Below the pieces are notes generated by a model. It worked only from the letters and a program-made list of their open reading frames with translations, had not been told where the DNA came from and did no database searches. Source: Anoxybacillus amylolyticus (GTDB lineage: Bacteria > Bacillota > Bacilli > Bacillales > Anoxybacillaceae). Taken from it: 64,000 nt of DNA. The position numbers and the translations under genes were made by a program. Positions 1-7,707 of the stretch are shown one piece after another. Numbering within the stretch: position 1 is the stretch's first letter; the number at the start of each line of letters is the position of its first letter. Location: positions 2,244,001 to 2,308,000 of the forward strand of contig NZ_CP015438.1 of the NCBI RefSeq assembly GCF_001634285.1, in the 5' to 3' direction.

Positions 1-54
1 AACCCGCGACCCCCACCTTGGCAAGGTGGTGTTCTACCACTGAACTACTTCCGC
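1..54 (-). tRNA. tRNA-Gly (GCC), cut by the window edge
   Basis: The reverse complement begins GCGGAAGTAGTTCAGTGG and carries anticodon GCC in a normal loop. The sequence is identical to the matching part of the complete tRNA-Gly at 865-939. The T-arm and 3' acceptor strand fall outside the window. It is the last visible member of the minus-strand cluster. Confidence 0.95.
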
Positions 55-57
55 ATA

Positions 58-132
58 TGGCTGGGGTAGCTGGATTCGAACCAACGCATCACGGAGTCAA
101 AGTCCGTTGCCTTACCGCTTGGCTATACCCCA
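58..132 (-). tRNA. tRNA-Gln (TTG)
   Basis: A full cloverleaf is readable on the minus strand: acceptor TGGGGTA pairs with TACCCCA, the anticodon is TTG, the T-arm contains GGTTCGAATCC, and CCA is encoded (positions 58-60 read TGG on the plus strand). It lies 3 nt from the preceding tRNA-Gly. Confidence 0.96.
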
Positions 133-153
133 ATGAATGTGCTATACAGCTAA

Positions 154-230
154 TGGGGCGACTAGTGGGAATCGAACCCACGAATGCCAGAGCCACAATC
201 TGGTGCGTTAACCACTTCGCCATAGCCGCC
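154..230 (-). tRNA. tRNA-His (GTG)
   Basis: Minus-strand cloverleaf with anticodon GTG. The extra 5' G(-1) faces C73, the identity feature of tRNA-His: with G-1 set aside the acceptor is GCGGCTA and U8 falls in place. CCA is encoded. Confidence 0.96.
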
Positions 231-235
231 ATAAA

Positions 236-306
236 CAGGGGCAGTAGGAATCGAACCCACACCGGAGGTTTTGGAGACCTCTGTTCTACCATTAAACTAT
301 GCCCCT
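236..306 (-). tRNA. tRNA-Trp (CCA anticodon)
   Basis: Minus-strand cloverleaf, acceptor AGGGGCA pairing with TGCCCCT, anticodon CCA. The discriminator is G and it is followed by TTT, so the 3' CCA tail is not encoded and must be added by the Cca enzyme, whose gene lies at 51448-52659. Confidence 0.95.
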
Positions 307-309
307 AAA

Positions 310-394
310 TGGTGGAGGGGGACGGATTCGAACCGCCGAACCCACAGGGAGCGGATTTACAGTCCGCCGCGTTTGGCCACTTCGCTACCCCTCC
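310..394 (-). tRNA. tRNA-Tyr (GTA)
   Basis: An 85-nt class II tRNA on the minus strand with a long variable arm, acceptor GGAGGGG, anticodon GTA and an encoded CCA. Confidence 0.96.
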
Positions 395-400
395 AAGAGA

Positions 401-473
401 TGGCTCGAGACGGAATCGAACCGCCGACACAAGGATTTTCAGTCCTTTGCTCTACCGACTGAGCTATCGAGCC
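401..473 (-). tRNA. tRNA-Phe (GAA)
   Basis: Minus-strand cloverleaf, acceptor GGCTCGA pairing with TCGAGCC, anticodon GAA. CCA is not encoded (the discriminator A is followed by TCT). A 105-nt gap separates it from the next tRNA upstream (tRNA-Ser); no gene is seen in that gap. Confidence 0.95.
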
Positions 474-578
474 GTTATATAATATGTATTATTTATGACT
501 TGCTTATTTTGTGTATCGAATTGTGGTGTTTAACTATATAACTTAATCTATGTTATGTAAAACAAGTGAAAATATGTA

Positions 579-671
579 TGGCGGAGGAAGAGGGATTCGA
601 ACCCCCGCGGGCTGTTACACCCCTATCGGTTTTCGAAACCGACCCCTTCAGCCAGGCTTGGGTATTCCTCC
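579..671 (-). tRNA. tRNA-Ser (CGA)
   Basis: A 93-nt class II tRNA on the minus strand with a long variable arm, acceptor GGAGGAA pairing with TTCCTCC, anticodon CGA (reads UCG) and encoded CCA. Confidence 0.95.
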
Positions 672-677
672 GCGAAG

Positions 678-750
678 TGGAGCCTATCGGGATCGAACCG
701 ATGACCTCCTGCGTGCAAAGCAGGCGCTCTCCCAGCTGAGCTAAGGCCCC
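678..750 (-). tRNA. tRNA-Ala (TGC)
   Basis: Minus-strand cloverleaf, acceptor GGGGCCT pairing with AGGCTCC (including a G-T pair), anticodon TGC. CCA is not encoded (discriminator A followed by CTT). Confidence 0.95.
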
Positions 751-759
751 AAGATAAAA

Positions 760-837
760 TGGTCGGGAAGACAGGATTTGAACCTGCGACCTCATGGACC
801 CGAACCATGTGCTCTACCAAGCTGAGCTACTTCCCGA
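760..837 (-). tRNA. tRNA-Pro (CGG)
   Basis: Minus-strand cloverleaf, acceptor TCGGGAA, anticodon CGG (loop TTCGGGT), T-arm GGTTCAAATCC and encoded CCA. Confidence 0.95.
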
Positions 838-864
838 TTCAGAGTCATCATGCACGGTCCAAGC

Positions 865-939
865 TGGAGCGGAAGACGGGGCTCGAACCCGCGACCCCCA
901 CCTTGGCAAGGTGGTGTTCTACCACTGAACTACTTCCGC
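865..939 (-). tRNA. tRNA-Gly (GCC), first gene of the cluster
   Basis: Complete minus-strand cloverleaf with acceptor GCGGAAG, anticodon GCC and encoded CCA. It is the promoter-proximal gene of the run Gly-Pro-Ala-Ser-Phe-Tyr-Trp-His-Gln-Gly. The Phe-Tyr-Trp-His-Gln-Gly part follows the order of the large B. subtilis tRNA clusters, lacking the Thr found there between Phe and Tyr. Confidence 0.96.
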
Positions 940-960
940 ATAAAACAGTGAGCAAGTATT

Positions 961-988
961 ATTATAATGAAAAGTTGCAGTTTGTCAA
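961..988 (-). promoter_or_regulatory. sigma-A promoter of the tRNA cluster
   Basis: On the minus strand TTGACA (983-988) and TATAAT (961-966) are separated by 16 bp, both hexamers matching the consensus exactly. Transcription would start near 954, about 15 nt upstream of the first tRNA-Gly, as expected for a stable-RNA promoter. Confidence 0.8.
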
Positions 989-1094
989 TATAATCATTTC
1001 TTTTTTCTTTTATTCCGTCACTTCTACTTACCTAAACGACGATTTTTATTATACAACTATATTATATATTCGTCAATAATAAAATTAGAAAGAT

Positions 1095-1276
1095 GTGTCG
1101 ATGAATCCATAAAAACTACTGGTATCGCTCTATCACCAGTTTTTCTTCCGGGTTCTGTGCATTTGCTTTCTCGAATAATAAATGCCCTGTGGACAAATTT
1201 TTTTGCCCATGGGCATTCTTGTTCGAGGGATGAGGCAGAAGAGCCGGTCATATGGGAAAAAATCGATATTCAACAC
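1095..1276. repeat. Diverged MITE-like element, copy C
   Basis: A 182-bp element bounded by GTGTCGATGAATCCAT (1095-1110) and the inverted AATCGATATTCAACAC (1261-1276), which match the ends of the copies at 2436-4015 and 7677-8308. The interior has the same long hairpin, with arms built around CTCGAA and TTCTTGTTCGAG (about 1172-1230) and a following GGCAGAAGAGC. No protein is encoded. It fills most of the stretch between the tRNA promoter and the glycosyltransferase gene. It is the most decayed copy and no target duplication can be seen. Confidence 0.7.
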
Positions 1277-1283
1277 AAATACT

Positions 1284-2399
1284 TTACGGAATAAGCTGAT
1301 TAACAATAAATTTAGCACTTGCTAATGGATCGATTTTTTGTTGGAATTGTCTTATTTGGTTGTGTAAAAACTCCAATTCCTGTGGAGAAAAAAGTAATTT
1401 TTCGATTAAAACATCCATGTGATTCATATCTTCAATTTTTATAGCTAAATGATTATTGATTAAAAAATCGCAATTTTTTTCTTCATGACCAGGGATTGGT
1501 TGATATATACACATAGGCAGACCTGTTGATAACGCCTCAAAACAAGTCAATCCCCCCGATTTTGTAATAAGTAAATCAGCAGCTTCCATCCATTCGTCAA
1601 TGTGATGAACGAATTCTAAAATATGAAAATGAGGGTGATGGAACATTACCTCCCTTAGCAATTCCGTTCTTAGCGTTTCGTTAAATCCTGTACAGATGAT
1701 AACCTGAATTTTTTCTTTCCATTTCAACAGAGAATAAGCAAGTTGCTGGATTCCGCCTAATCCTAATCCCCCTCCCATGATGATGACAGTAGGAATATTT
1801 TTCAATTTTAATTTTTTTCGCATTTCTTGTTTGTTTTTCTTTGTCCAAAAATTAGATCGTATTGGCAACCCTGTTACTACAATGCGATTTTTGGAAACCC
1901 CCATCCTAACTAATTGGCGCTGCACCTCTTCACTGGACACTAAATATACATCTACCTCTCGATGAACCCATGCCCCATGAACATGAAAATCAGTAATTAC
2001 CGAGCAAAGAGTAAACCTATACCCCCTCCTCTTTAGTCGAGAGGCAGACGAGCTGGTAAACGGATGGGTGCAAATAATACAGTCAGGGTTTTCTTGTTCA
2101 AGAAGAACTTCAATTTGTCGATGAAACAATTGGTAAATAAGAAATTTTTCCCAATCAGACAGAGGTTTGCTTTGTTTATAACGATACATTTTTCCCCATA
2201 ATGAAGGAGAACGAGCGATTATTTTAAGGTATGTATTAAGTAACAACCTAGTAGAAAGAGGGTGGAGAATTTGTCCTACCTCTAAAATTTTTGTTTGAAT
2301 GGAAGGTGCTAAATAAGAAATTCCTTGCACTAACGCTTCGGCAGCTTTTGTATGACCACTGCCAATGGCTTCAGATAGTATTAATACTTTCTTACTCAC
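1284..2399 (-). CDS. MGDG-synthase-like glycosyltransferase (YkoN/UgtP type)
   Basis: A 371-residue protein beginning MSKKVLILSEAIGSGH, the nucleotide-sugar-binding N-terminal start typical of the MGDG synthase/UgtP branch of GT28 glycosyltransferases. A second glycine-rich stretch (VIIMGGGLGLGG, about residue 208) opens the C-terminal Rossmann domain, and TKSGGLTCFEALSTGLP (about residue 280) is the donor-binding motif of this fold. Known members transfer sugars from UDP-sugars to diacylglycerol at the inner face of the membrane; the acceptor used here cannot be told. No signal peptide or membrane helix is visible. The gene sits between two MITE copies, so its flanks have been rearranged. 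B. subtilis ykoN is the nearest named relative I recognise, but no symbol is given. Confidence 0.75.
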   Translation of the reverse strand: MSKKVLILSEAIGSGHTKAAEALVQGISYLAPSIQTKILEVGQILHPLSTRLLLNTYLKIIARSPSLWGKMYRYKQSKPLSDWEKFLIYQLFHRQIEVLLEQENPDCIICTHPFTSSSASRLKRRGYRFTLCSVITDFHVHGAWVHREVDVYLVSSEEVQRQLVRMGVSKNRIVVTGLPIRSNFWTKKNKQEMRKKLKLKNIPTVIIMGGGLGLGGIQQLAYSLLKWKEKIQVIICTGFNETLRTELLREVMFHHPHFHILEFVHHIDEWMEAADLLITKSGGLTCFEALSTGLPMCIYQPIPGHEEKNCDFLINNHLAIKIEDMNHMDVLIEKLLFSPQELEFLHNQIRQFQQKIDPLASAKFIVNQLIP

Positions 2400-2636
2400 A
2401 AATTACATCCCCTTACTAAAAAGAATCATTACTATCAGGCGTGTTGATTAACCATTAAAAACCAGTTGACATTACTTGATTCCTATCTTTTCTGCCGTAG
2501 TCGGCACTTTGCCGACTGGGAGTATGAGCATGCCCTCCTCGAACAAGGAACGCTTTGCCAGCAAATGTCATTTGCCCGCCGGCGTTCTTGTTCGAGGGAA
2601 GAGGCAGAAAAGCTTGTGTTCAGCCATATGATTCTG

Positions 2637-3971
2637 GGTTCATCACCAAAAGATGTACTTGCCCCTGCCATTAAAGTATGTTAGCTGTTTCTAACCGAAC
2701 CCGCAATGCAAAACGTTGGATATTTCTGTATCCGTATCCTCGACGTTTAATCAGCTTGATCTTGTTATTCGTTCCCTCCATTTTCCCATTCGAATAAGGC
2801 GATAAAATGCACGATATGATTTCGTCTGTTCGTTTGACGAGTGATTTTGCGATGGCACGCACAACCGAACAAGGACAAAACGAATACCGATGAATCCAAG
2901 CCTCCAAACGTCGTTTCGCCTGTTGCACGTCTTTGCTTTTGGACACATAGCGAAAATGTTGGAGCGATTGGTAGACAGACTTTAAGTAATCGCTTTCATT
3001 ACACCATTCTCGTACAATTTGACGTTCTTCCTCTATAAGCTTCTCTGGACATTGGCTCAATAAACGACAAACGTAACGAACATTTCCATGTTTCTTGCCT
3101 CCTTTGTCTAAATATTTGCGACAACGCTCTAAAGCATCTGTAAACAGCTGAATGACATGGAAATAATCGACCACATGTGTCGCCTCTGGGCAAATCCCTT
3201 GAATCGCTTTTTTCATCGCTGGAGCCAAATCGCTCACGACATACTGAACAGAACCAGACACATGAGCCAACGCACGTCCAATGGCTTCCTCGTTCTTTCC
3301 TGCTTCAATGGCATACACTTCTCCCGTTTCGGCATCCATGATCGCCACTCCGTAGTCATGCCCTTTTCGAAAAGCAAACTCATCGACACAAACCGCCTTT
3401 GGTTGGATTTCATTCGATAGGAAGGAAGGGGCATGAGTATAAAACCAACGTTCAACGGTCGTGTAAGGAAGCTTGAGCATACGAGCCACTGCCTGAATGG
3501 ATGTTCCGATGCAAGATTGCGCGACCCATTGCTGAAAAGCATCCGTCGCCACACTTCGAGGAGCGATGGCTGGATAAGACGTGCTGAATGTCATGCCACA
3601 CGTACCACAACGTCTGCGCTCTACAGGAAGTTCAATCCAAAAAATTCCGATTCGCTGAGCATAGCCATGCATCCATTGCTTCTTTTTGCATGTCATTTTG
3701 ATCGTGCGCTTCAAGCAGACAGGACATAACGGGCATTGTTCGGGCAGAGAAAGTTCGAAAATCCAACGTTCTTCTTCTTTTCGTACCTTTTGAATCAAAA
3801 CATCTGGTAAATCGATGAGTTCTTTGATAAACTGAGAGTACATGCGAATTTTCCTCCAATGGTTTGGTTTGGTCACCTTTACCATACAGGAAAATTCGCA
3901 TTTTTTGTACCCTCTATTTTCTCTATGCACACCTATCTTAAATGATCAAGTACAACTTGTGGTGAAGAGCC
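2637..3971 (-). mobile_element. ISL3-family insertion sequence, complete
   Basis: A 1335-bp IS with 25-bp imperfect terminal inverted repeats (21 of 25 matching) beginning GGTTCATCACCA at the left and GGCTCTTCACCA at the right (inverted). It is flanked by the perfect 8-bp direct repeat TGATTCTG (2629-2636 and 3972-3979), the target duplication length known for ISL3. It carries one full-length transposase gene and is inserted in MITE copy A. Intact ends and reading frame suggest a recent arrival. Confidence 0.93.
2671..3843 (-). CDS. ISL3-family transposase
   Basis: A 390-residue DDE transposase catalysing cut-and-paste movement of the surrounding IS. The N-terminus holds a Cys4-type zinc-binding region (CPLCPVCLKR about residue 38, then CGTCG about 80), followed by a helix-turn-helix. 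Likely catalytic acids are in VCVDEFAF (about 152), VVSDLAP (about 204) and GKMEGTNNK (about 354), followed by the family's typical RRGYGYRN. An upstream in-frame extension is open, but ATG 3843 is preceded by GGAGG at good spacing and fits the family length. The frame is intact. Confidence 0.92.
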   Translation of the reverse strand: MYSQFIKELIDLPDVLIQKVRKEEERWIFELSLPEQCPLCPVCLKRTIKMTCKKKQWMHGYAQRIGIFWIELPVERRRCGTCGMTFSTSYPAIAPRSVATDAFQQWVAQSCIGTSIQAVARMLKLPYTTVERWFYTHAPSFLSNEIQPKAVCVDEFAFRKGHDYGVAIMDAETGEVYAIEAGKNEEAIGRALAHVSGSVQYVVSDLAPAMKKAIQGICPEATHVVDYFHVIQLFTDALERCRKYLDKGGKKHGNVRYVCRLLSQCPEKLIEEERQIVREWCNESDYLKSVYQSLQHFRYVSKSKDVQQAKRRLEAWIHRYSFCPCSVVRAIAKSLVKRTDEIISCILSPYSNGKMEGTNNKIKLIKRRGYGYRNIQRFALRVRLETANIL

Positions 3972-3984
3972 TGATTCTGTTTTT

Positions 3985-4605
3985 TTAGTAAAATAATGGA
4001 TAGTCAACACTCGTGAAAAAGCCAAGTACAAAACTTGCGTAAAATGGAAGAAGGGCAAGAACGAGCCATTCTTTCCATGATGCTTGCTGCTGCCGAATGG
4101 TTAGAAACGCCCAAAGCGCAAGCGGCATGCCGAGCGTACTTAACATGCCCGACGGCCAAAAAGGAGTAAGCGCAAACGTAAGTGCCACTCCGACGCGAAT
4201 GAGATACGATTCGTTTTCCTTCAAAAAATGCCGTTTTAGTAATAGATACATGCCGAAAAATGCGAACACACGCGTAATCGTTTGGCTTAAAGCATACGCG
4301 ACCATGGATGGAAATAGCGCATGAAGCCAGACGATGCCGCTAAATTCGGTTCCGTAAGCGTTACGCGGCAATCCGTTGATCACTTGCGGGATTTTCGCAT
4401 CGATAGGTCCGAACAACTCCCCGCTTCGTGTAAGCACCTTATACCAAGCAATATTGGAATCTAAATTATCATGAACGCGAATATGCGCATTTTCTCCTAG
4501 AATATAAAGTGGCGATAAATAAAGTGCTAAAAGAAAGAGAGCGATCCACATAGCCGTTCGCTCTTTTTTTTCGAGTGGTTGGCTGTCTTGCATGAATGTT
4601 CTCAC
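3985..4605 (-). pseudogene. YkoS-like membrane protein, C-terminally truncated
   Basis: A 206-residue remnant of a polytopic membrane protein (start GTG 4605, overlapping the kinase stop codon as GTGA). It has an N-terminal membrane helix (about residues 19-37), an extracellular-looking segment with VHDNLDSN, and further helices. It resembles the N-terminal part of YkoS-type DUF6044 proteins, which are more than 500 residues long. The last residues, SVDYPLFY and the TAA stop, are encoded by the terminal inverted repeat of MITE copy A. About 60% of the gene is therefore missing. It is the third gene of the operon with the two-component system upstream. Identification of the family is moderate; the truncation is read directly. 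Confidence 0.7.
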
Positions 4606-5984
4606 CTTTGTTTCTCTTTTATAGGAAATATCACAACCACTTTTGTCCCTTCGCCTTCTTTGCTTTCAATCGAAATCGTTCCTTCATATTTTTCCACGAG
4701 GCGCTTGGCGATGGAAAGTCCGAGTCCGTTGCCGCCTTGTTTTCGGCTGCGCGCCTTGTCTACTCGGTAAAATCGATGAAAAACGTAAGGAATGTCTTCT
4801 TGCGGGATTCCGATGCCAAAATCTTGGATCACGATGTTCGCTTTCCCATTTTCCGCATAGACAAAAAGGTGGATTTCTTTCCGAGACTCTCGGCTGTATT
4901 TCACCGCATTGTCCAACAAAATAATAAAAATTTGCTCAAGATGCAAGACGGTAATGGGAATATGCACACGTTCTCTGCAGATTTGCCGAAACGTATAGTC
5001 TTCATACACACTCGAAAAATTGCGGACGACCGAGTCTAGCACGGCGCATACGTCTACTGCTTCTGCCGCCTCTACTGTTTCCGCTTCCGCACGCGATAAC
5101 TGCAACAATTCATTCACTAAATGAATCAGCCGCTCCACTTCTTTTAAACTCGACTGCAGCGATTTATTTAATACATCTGGGTCATGTTTCCCCCAGCGGT
5201 TTAACATCGTCAAATGCCCTTTAATAATCGTTAACGGCGTCCGTAATTCATGGGAGGCATCTTCGACAAACTGTTTTTGCTGTAAAAACGCTTGTTCTAG
5301 GTCGTCCATTAAGTCATTAAAAAGCTTGCCGAGCTGTGCCAGTTCGTCATTCGTATCATTGATGGGCACCCGTTCATTCAATCCGTTTGTTTTGATTTTT
5401 TGCACCGTATTCGTCATCGCCTGCACGTTCACAAGAAGTTGTTTGGCAATAATCGTGCCTCCCAAAAGACTTAAAATAATGGCACCTGCCCCCGTTGCAA
5501 TCATGACAAGAAAAATAGTATCGCGAAAATGATCAAACGTTTCCATATTGCGAACAATTTCGATCGTACCGGGGAAAATAGTCAACGGAGAACGTAAAAT
5601 AAGTAATCGCTCTTCCCCATGGTGAACGATTTCATATTGTGGCGATGTGGTGTTCTTCGGCTTCACCCAGCTGCTTGGAACAGCACGAGAAACCGTCAAG
5701 ATCGGTTTTCCTTTTTTGTCTAATATTCGAAAAAGTTGGTTTTTCTCATTAATCGTCGCAAAATACGATTGATATCGTCGCAATTGTGAAGAGGTTTGAA
5801 TGGATTTCTCTTCTAAAAACGCTTTAATTTCCGTTAGTTGGTGCTGCATGTTTTGTTGTTCGTAGCTGACGCTCCACTTTTCAATTACGATATACTGTAA
5901 CAAATTGTAAGAAATAAACAATACGCTTAACAATACGGAAGACCAAATCGTCAATTTCCACTTAATCGGAAGTTTTTTTATCAT
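4602..5984 (-). CDS. Sensor histidine kinase, YkoH/ArlS type
   Basis: A 460-residue membrane kinase that phosphorylates the response regulator encoded just upstream. Two membrane helices (about 12-34 and 155-178) enclose an extracytoplasmic sensor domain of about 120 residues, followed by HAMP, the HisKA box DASHELRTPLTII (phospho-His about 245), and HATPase motifs LLDNAVKYS (N box), DFGIGIP (G1) and GGNGLGLSIAKR (G2). All key residues are present. The start ATG overlaps the regulator's stop by 4 nt. The neighbouring YkoS-like gene recalls the ykoGH/ykoS region of B. subtilis, but the signal sensed is unknown. It is a close paralogue of the kinase at 27777-29195. Confidence 0.88.
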   Translation of the reverse strand: MIKKLPIKWKLTIWSSVLLSVLFISYNLLQYIVIEKWSVSYEQQNMQHQLTEIKAFLEEKSIQTSSQLRRYQSYFATINEKNQLFRILDKKGKPILTVSRAVPSSWVKPKNTTSPQYEIVHHGEERLLILRSPLTIFPGTIEIVRNMETFDHFRDTIFLVMIATGAGAIILSLLGGTIIAKQLLVNVQAMTNTVQKIKTNGLNERVPINDTNDELAQLGKLFNDLMDDLEQAFLQQKQFVEDASHELRTPLTIIKGHLTMLNRWGKHDPDVLNKSLQSSLKEVERLIHLVNELLQLSRAEAETVEAAEAVDVCAVLDSVVRNFSSVYEDYTFRQICRERVHIPITVLHLEQIFIILLDNAVKYSRESRKEIHLFVYAENGKANIVIQDFGIGIPQEDIPYVFHRFYRVDKARSRKQGGNGLGLSIAKRLVEKYEGTISIESKEGEGTKVVVIFPIKEKQR

Positions 5985-6655
5985 TCCCGCATCACATATC
6001 CAACTCCCCGAACTGTCTGGATATATTGTTCTTTATCTTCTGCGTTTAGTTTATTGCGCAAATAGCGGACATACACATCGACCACGTTCGTTTCTACAGC
6101 ATAATCATAGCCCCATACTTGATCTAATAACATCTCACGCGTCAGTACGCGGTTAATATTTCTCATAAACATTAAAAGGAGCTCAAATTCTTTATTGGTT
6201 AACTCAATAAGCTCTTTCCCGCGTTTGAGTACACGTGACTCAATGTCCAACTCCAAATCTTTAAACGTCAAAAGGTGCGGCTTTGTTTCCCTTTTTTCTT
6301 CACGGCGCAAAATGACGCGAATTCGTGCCAACAACTCTTCAATCGCAAACGGTTTAACGACATAGTCGTCTGCTCCGCTATCTAATCCCATGACGCGATC
6401 CATGACGCTATCTCTTGCGGTTAACATAATAATCGGCGTCTCTTTCTCATTCCGCAGGCGACGACATACTTCCATTCCATTTAACCCCGGCAACATCAAG
6501 TCAAGCAAGATGACGTCGTAATCGTGTTTTACGGCTAAATCAAGCCCGCTTCTCCCGTCATGTGCTATGTCCACTTTATATCCTTCATAGTGGAGCTCAA
6601 GCTCTAAAAATTCCGTCAACCCTTCTTCGTCTTCAATAATTAAAATTTGATACAT
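5981..6655 (-). CDS. OmpR-family response regulator, YkoG/ArlR type
   Basis: A 224-residue DNA-binding regulator: receiver domain (1-115) with acidic pocket EDE (8-10), phospho-acceptor Asp52 in LLDLMLPG, conserved Thr and Lys (MLTARD, VVKPF), and a C-terminal winged helix (about 130-224) ending in VRGVGYVMRE. It lies 14 nt downstream of the 6670-7275 membrane gene and overlaps the kinase by 4 nt, so all are probably one transcript. About the same length as, and strongly similar in sequence to, the regulator at 29192-29866. Confidence 0.92.
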   Translation of the reverse strand: MYQILIIEDEEGLTEFLELELHYEGYKVDIAHDGRSGLDLAVKHDYDVILLDLMLPGLNGMEVCRRLRNEKETPIIMLTARDSVMDRVMGLDSGADDYVVKPFAIEELLARIRVILRREEKRETKPHLLTFKDLELDIESRVLKRGKELIELTNKEFELLLMFMRNINRVLTREMLLDQVWGYDYAVETNVVDVYVRYLRNKLNAEDKEQYIQTVRGVGYVMRE

Positions 6656-6669
6656 CTCTCTGCCCCCAT

Positions 6670-7275
6670 CTACATGAGTAAGTGAACGGCTAAAGCGCCG
6701 CCAAATAAAAGAGCGGCCAATTGATGCAGCTTTTTATAGCTTCTGCTCTGCTTTCCTTTGCTAAGCCGTTGTAACACATATCCGATCATACTAACAAGAA
6801 GCAAGCTTCCGAACGCTCCAACTCCGCTATATACTCTGCCTATTTGATCGCCATGATGCAATAAAAAATACGTACCATGGCTAATGACAAGAAGAAGGGC
6901 GAGAGAGCCGAATAACGTATGGTGTTTTCGGAAAAAAAGGAACACTTCTTTTATATCATATTGCGAGCGAATATTTCGTTTCTTCCCTTGAATAAACGCA
7001 TGGCGAACGAGCCACATTCCACCGCCGGCAATGGTACTAAATTCCGCCAACGTTCCTAACAATTTGTACAGTTCTTTATGTTGACCTTGTCCGGTTAACC
7101 AGATAAGCACAAATAACGCAACACTTAATGAGGTTAACAGCGCTCCTGCTATTTTCACAACTAAATGGAGAAGAGGATGAGAAAAAACTGCCTTCACTCG
7201 CTTCACCCCTTTTTTCCCTTTATCATACCGCATGATTTTAAAGAAAAAAGAGAAAGGAAATGAAAATTTTTTCAT
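6670..7275 (-). CDS. Putative haem-b membrane protein with ferric-reductase-like fold
   Basis: A 201-residue protein with about five membrane helices and no soluble domain. Two helices each carry a His pair separated by 13 residues: H-TLFGSLALLLVIS-H (about 117-131) and H-QLAALLFGGALAV-H (about 184-198). This spacing is that of the bis-His haem ligands in ferric-reductase-like transmembrane domains, so two b-haems are predicted; no NAD(P)H or FAD domain is attached. The ATG at 7275 follows AAGGGG; an internal start at about residue 15 is also possible. It heads the operon with the two-component system, suggesting a link between membrane redox state and that regulator. Function is inferred only from the His pattern. 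Confidence 0.6.
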   Translation of the reverse strand: MKKFSFPFSFFFKIMRYDKGKKGVKRVKAVFSHPLLHLVVKIAGALLTSLSVALFVLIWLTGQGQHKELYKLLGTLAEFSTIAGGGMWLVRHAFIQGKKRNIRSQYDIKEVFLFFRKHHTLFGSLALLLVISHGTYFLLHHGDQIGRVYSGVGAFGSLLLVSMIGYVLQRLSKGKQSRSYKKLHQLAALLFGGALAVHLLM

Positions 7276-7328
7276 AAAACAAGCCCCTTCTGTAGATGGA
7301 CGTGGCGTTGGTCATAAATTTTTCCTTT

Positions 7329-7357
7329 TTCACATTTTCCCTCTTAGCTTGTATAAT
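7329..7357 (+). promoter_or_regulatory. sigma-A promoter of the 93-residue ORF
   Basis: TTCACA (7329-7334) and TATAAT (7352-7357) are separated by 17 bp. A start near 7364 gives a leader of about 30 nt to the GTG at 7393. Confidence 0.6.
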
Positions 7358-7392
7358 GATAACCGTACTAATAGAGCAAAGGGGGGCTTTTT

Positions 7393-7674
7393 GTGCTTAC
7401 GTTTATGCAGCTTTTCAAAGCATACCGCTCGCTTTGGTCAAATCGGTCGCTTGCAAAAGACGAGGAATTAACAGAAGACATGTGTAAAGCGTTGCTTTAT
7501 GAGGCAATGGAAAAAGAATTGCGCGATGAAATGACCCATCCGCGTGTTCGGCAAGCGCCAGAAGTGAAATTTCATTATGCCGTAAAGCGAATCATGGCAG
7601 CACCGTTAACAGAAACAGAAAAACTCGCTTTAATTGACCTGCATTTAGAAGTGATGGAGCAAATTTTATTTTAG
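7393..7674 (+). CDS. Small conserved-looking protein of unknown function
   Basis: A 93-residue, charged, probably all-helical cytoplasmic protein that I do not recognise. The GTG at 7393 is chosen because AAAGGGGGG ends about 6 nt upstream; the next ATG (7405) is too far from it. A consensus promoter lies upstream. MITE copy B begins immediately after its stop codon, and the 9-bp target duplication includes the TAG stop, so insertion left the coding sequence whole. It is divergent from the haem-protein/two-component operon. Confidence 0.65.
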   Translation: MLTFMQLFKAYRSLWSNRSLAKDEELTEDMCKALLYEAMEKELRDEMTHPRVRQAPEVKFHYAVKRIMAAPLTETEKLALIDLHLEVMEQILF

Positions 7675-7707
7675 CACACAAGTGTTGATTATCCATTATT
7701 TTACTAA

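Larger units (their letters stand above)
2436..4015. repeat. MITE-like element, copy A, interrupted by an ISL3 IS
   Basis: The ends are CAGGCGTGTTGATTAACC (from 2436) and, inverted, CACGAGTGTTGACTATCC (from 4015). Without the IS the element is about 235 bp. Inside are a perfect short hairpin (GTCGGCACTTTGCCGAC, 2500-2516) and a long one built on CCTCGAACAAG and CTTGTTCGAGG (2537-2599). It is non-coding. No target duplication joins the two outer flanks, unlike copy B. Confidence 0.75.

Noticed and set aside
18-1079. Overlapping open frames on both strands across 1-1079, some with repeated FEPT and RTAE motifs
   Set aside because: They are translations of tRNA genes and their antisense; the repeated peptide motifs come from the shared T-arm sequence.
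1081-1290. Target duplication around MITE copy C
   Set aside because: Flanks of nine bases at each side do not match; the copy is too decayed.
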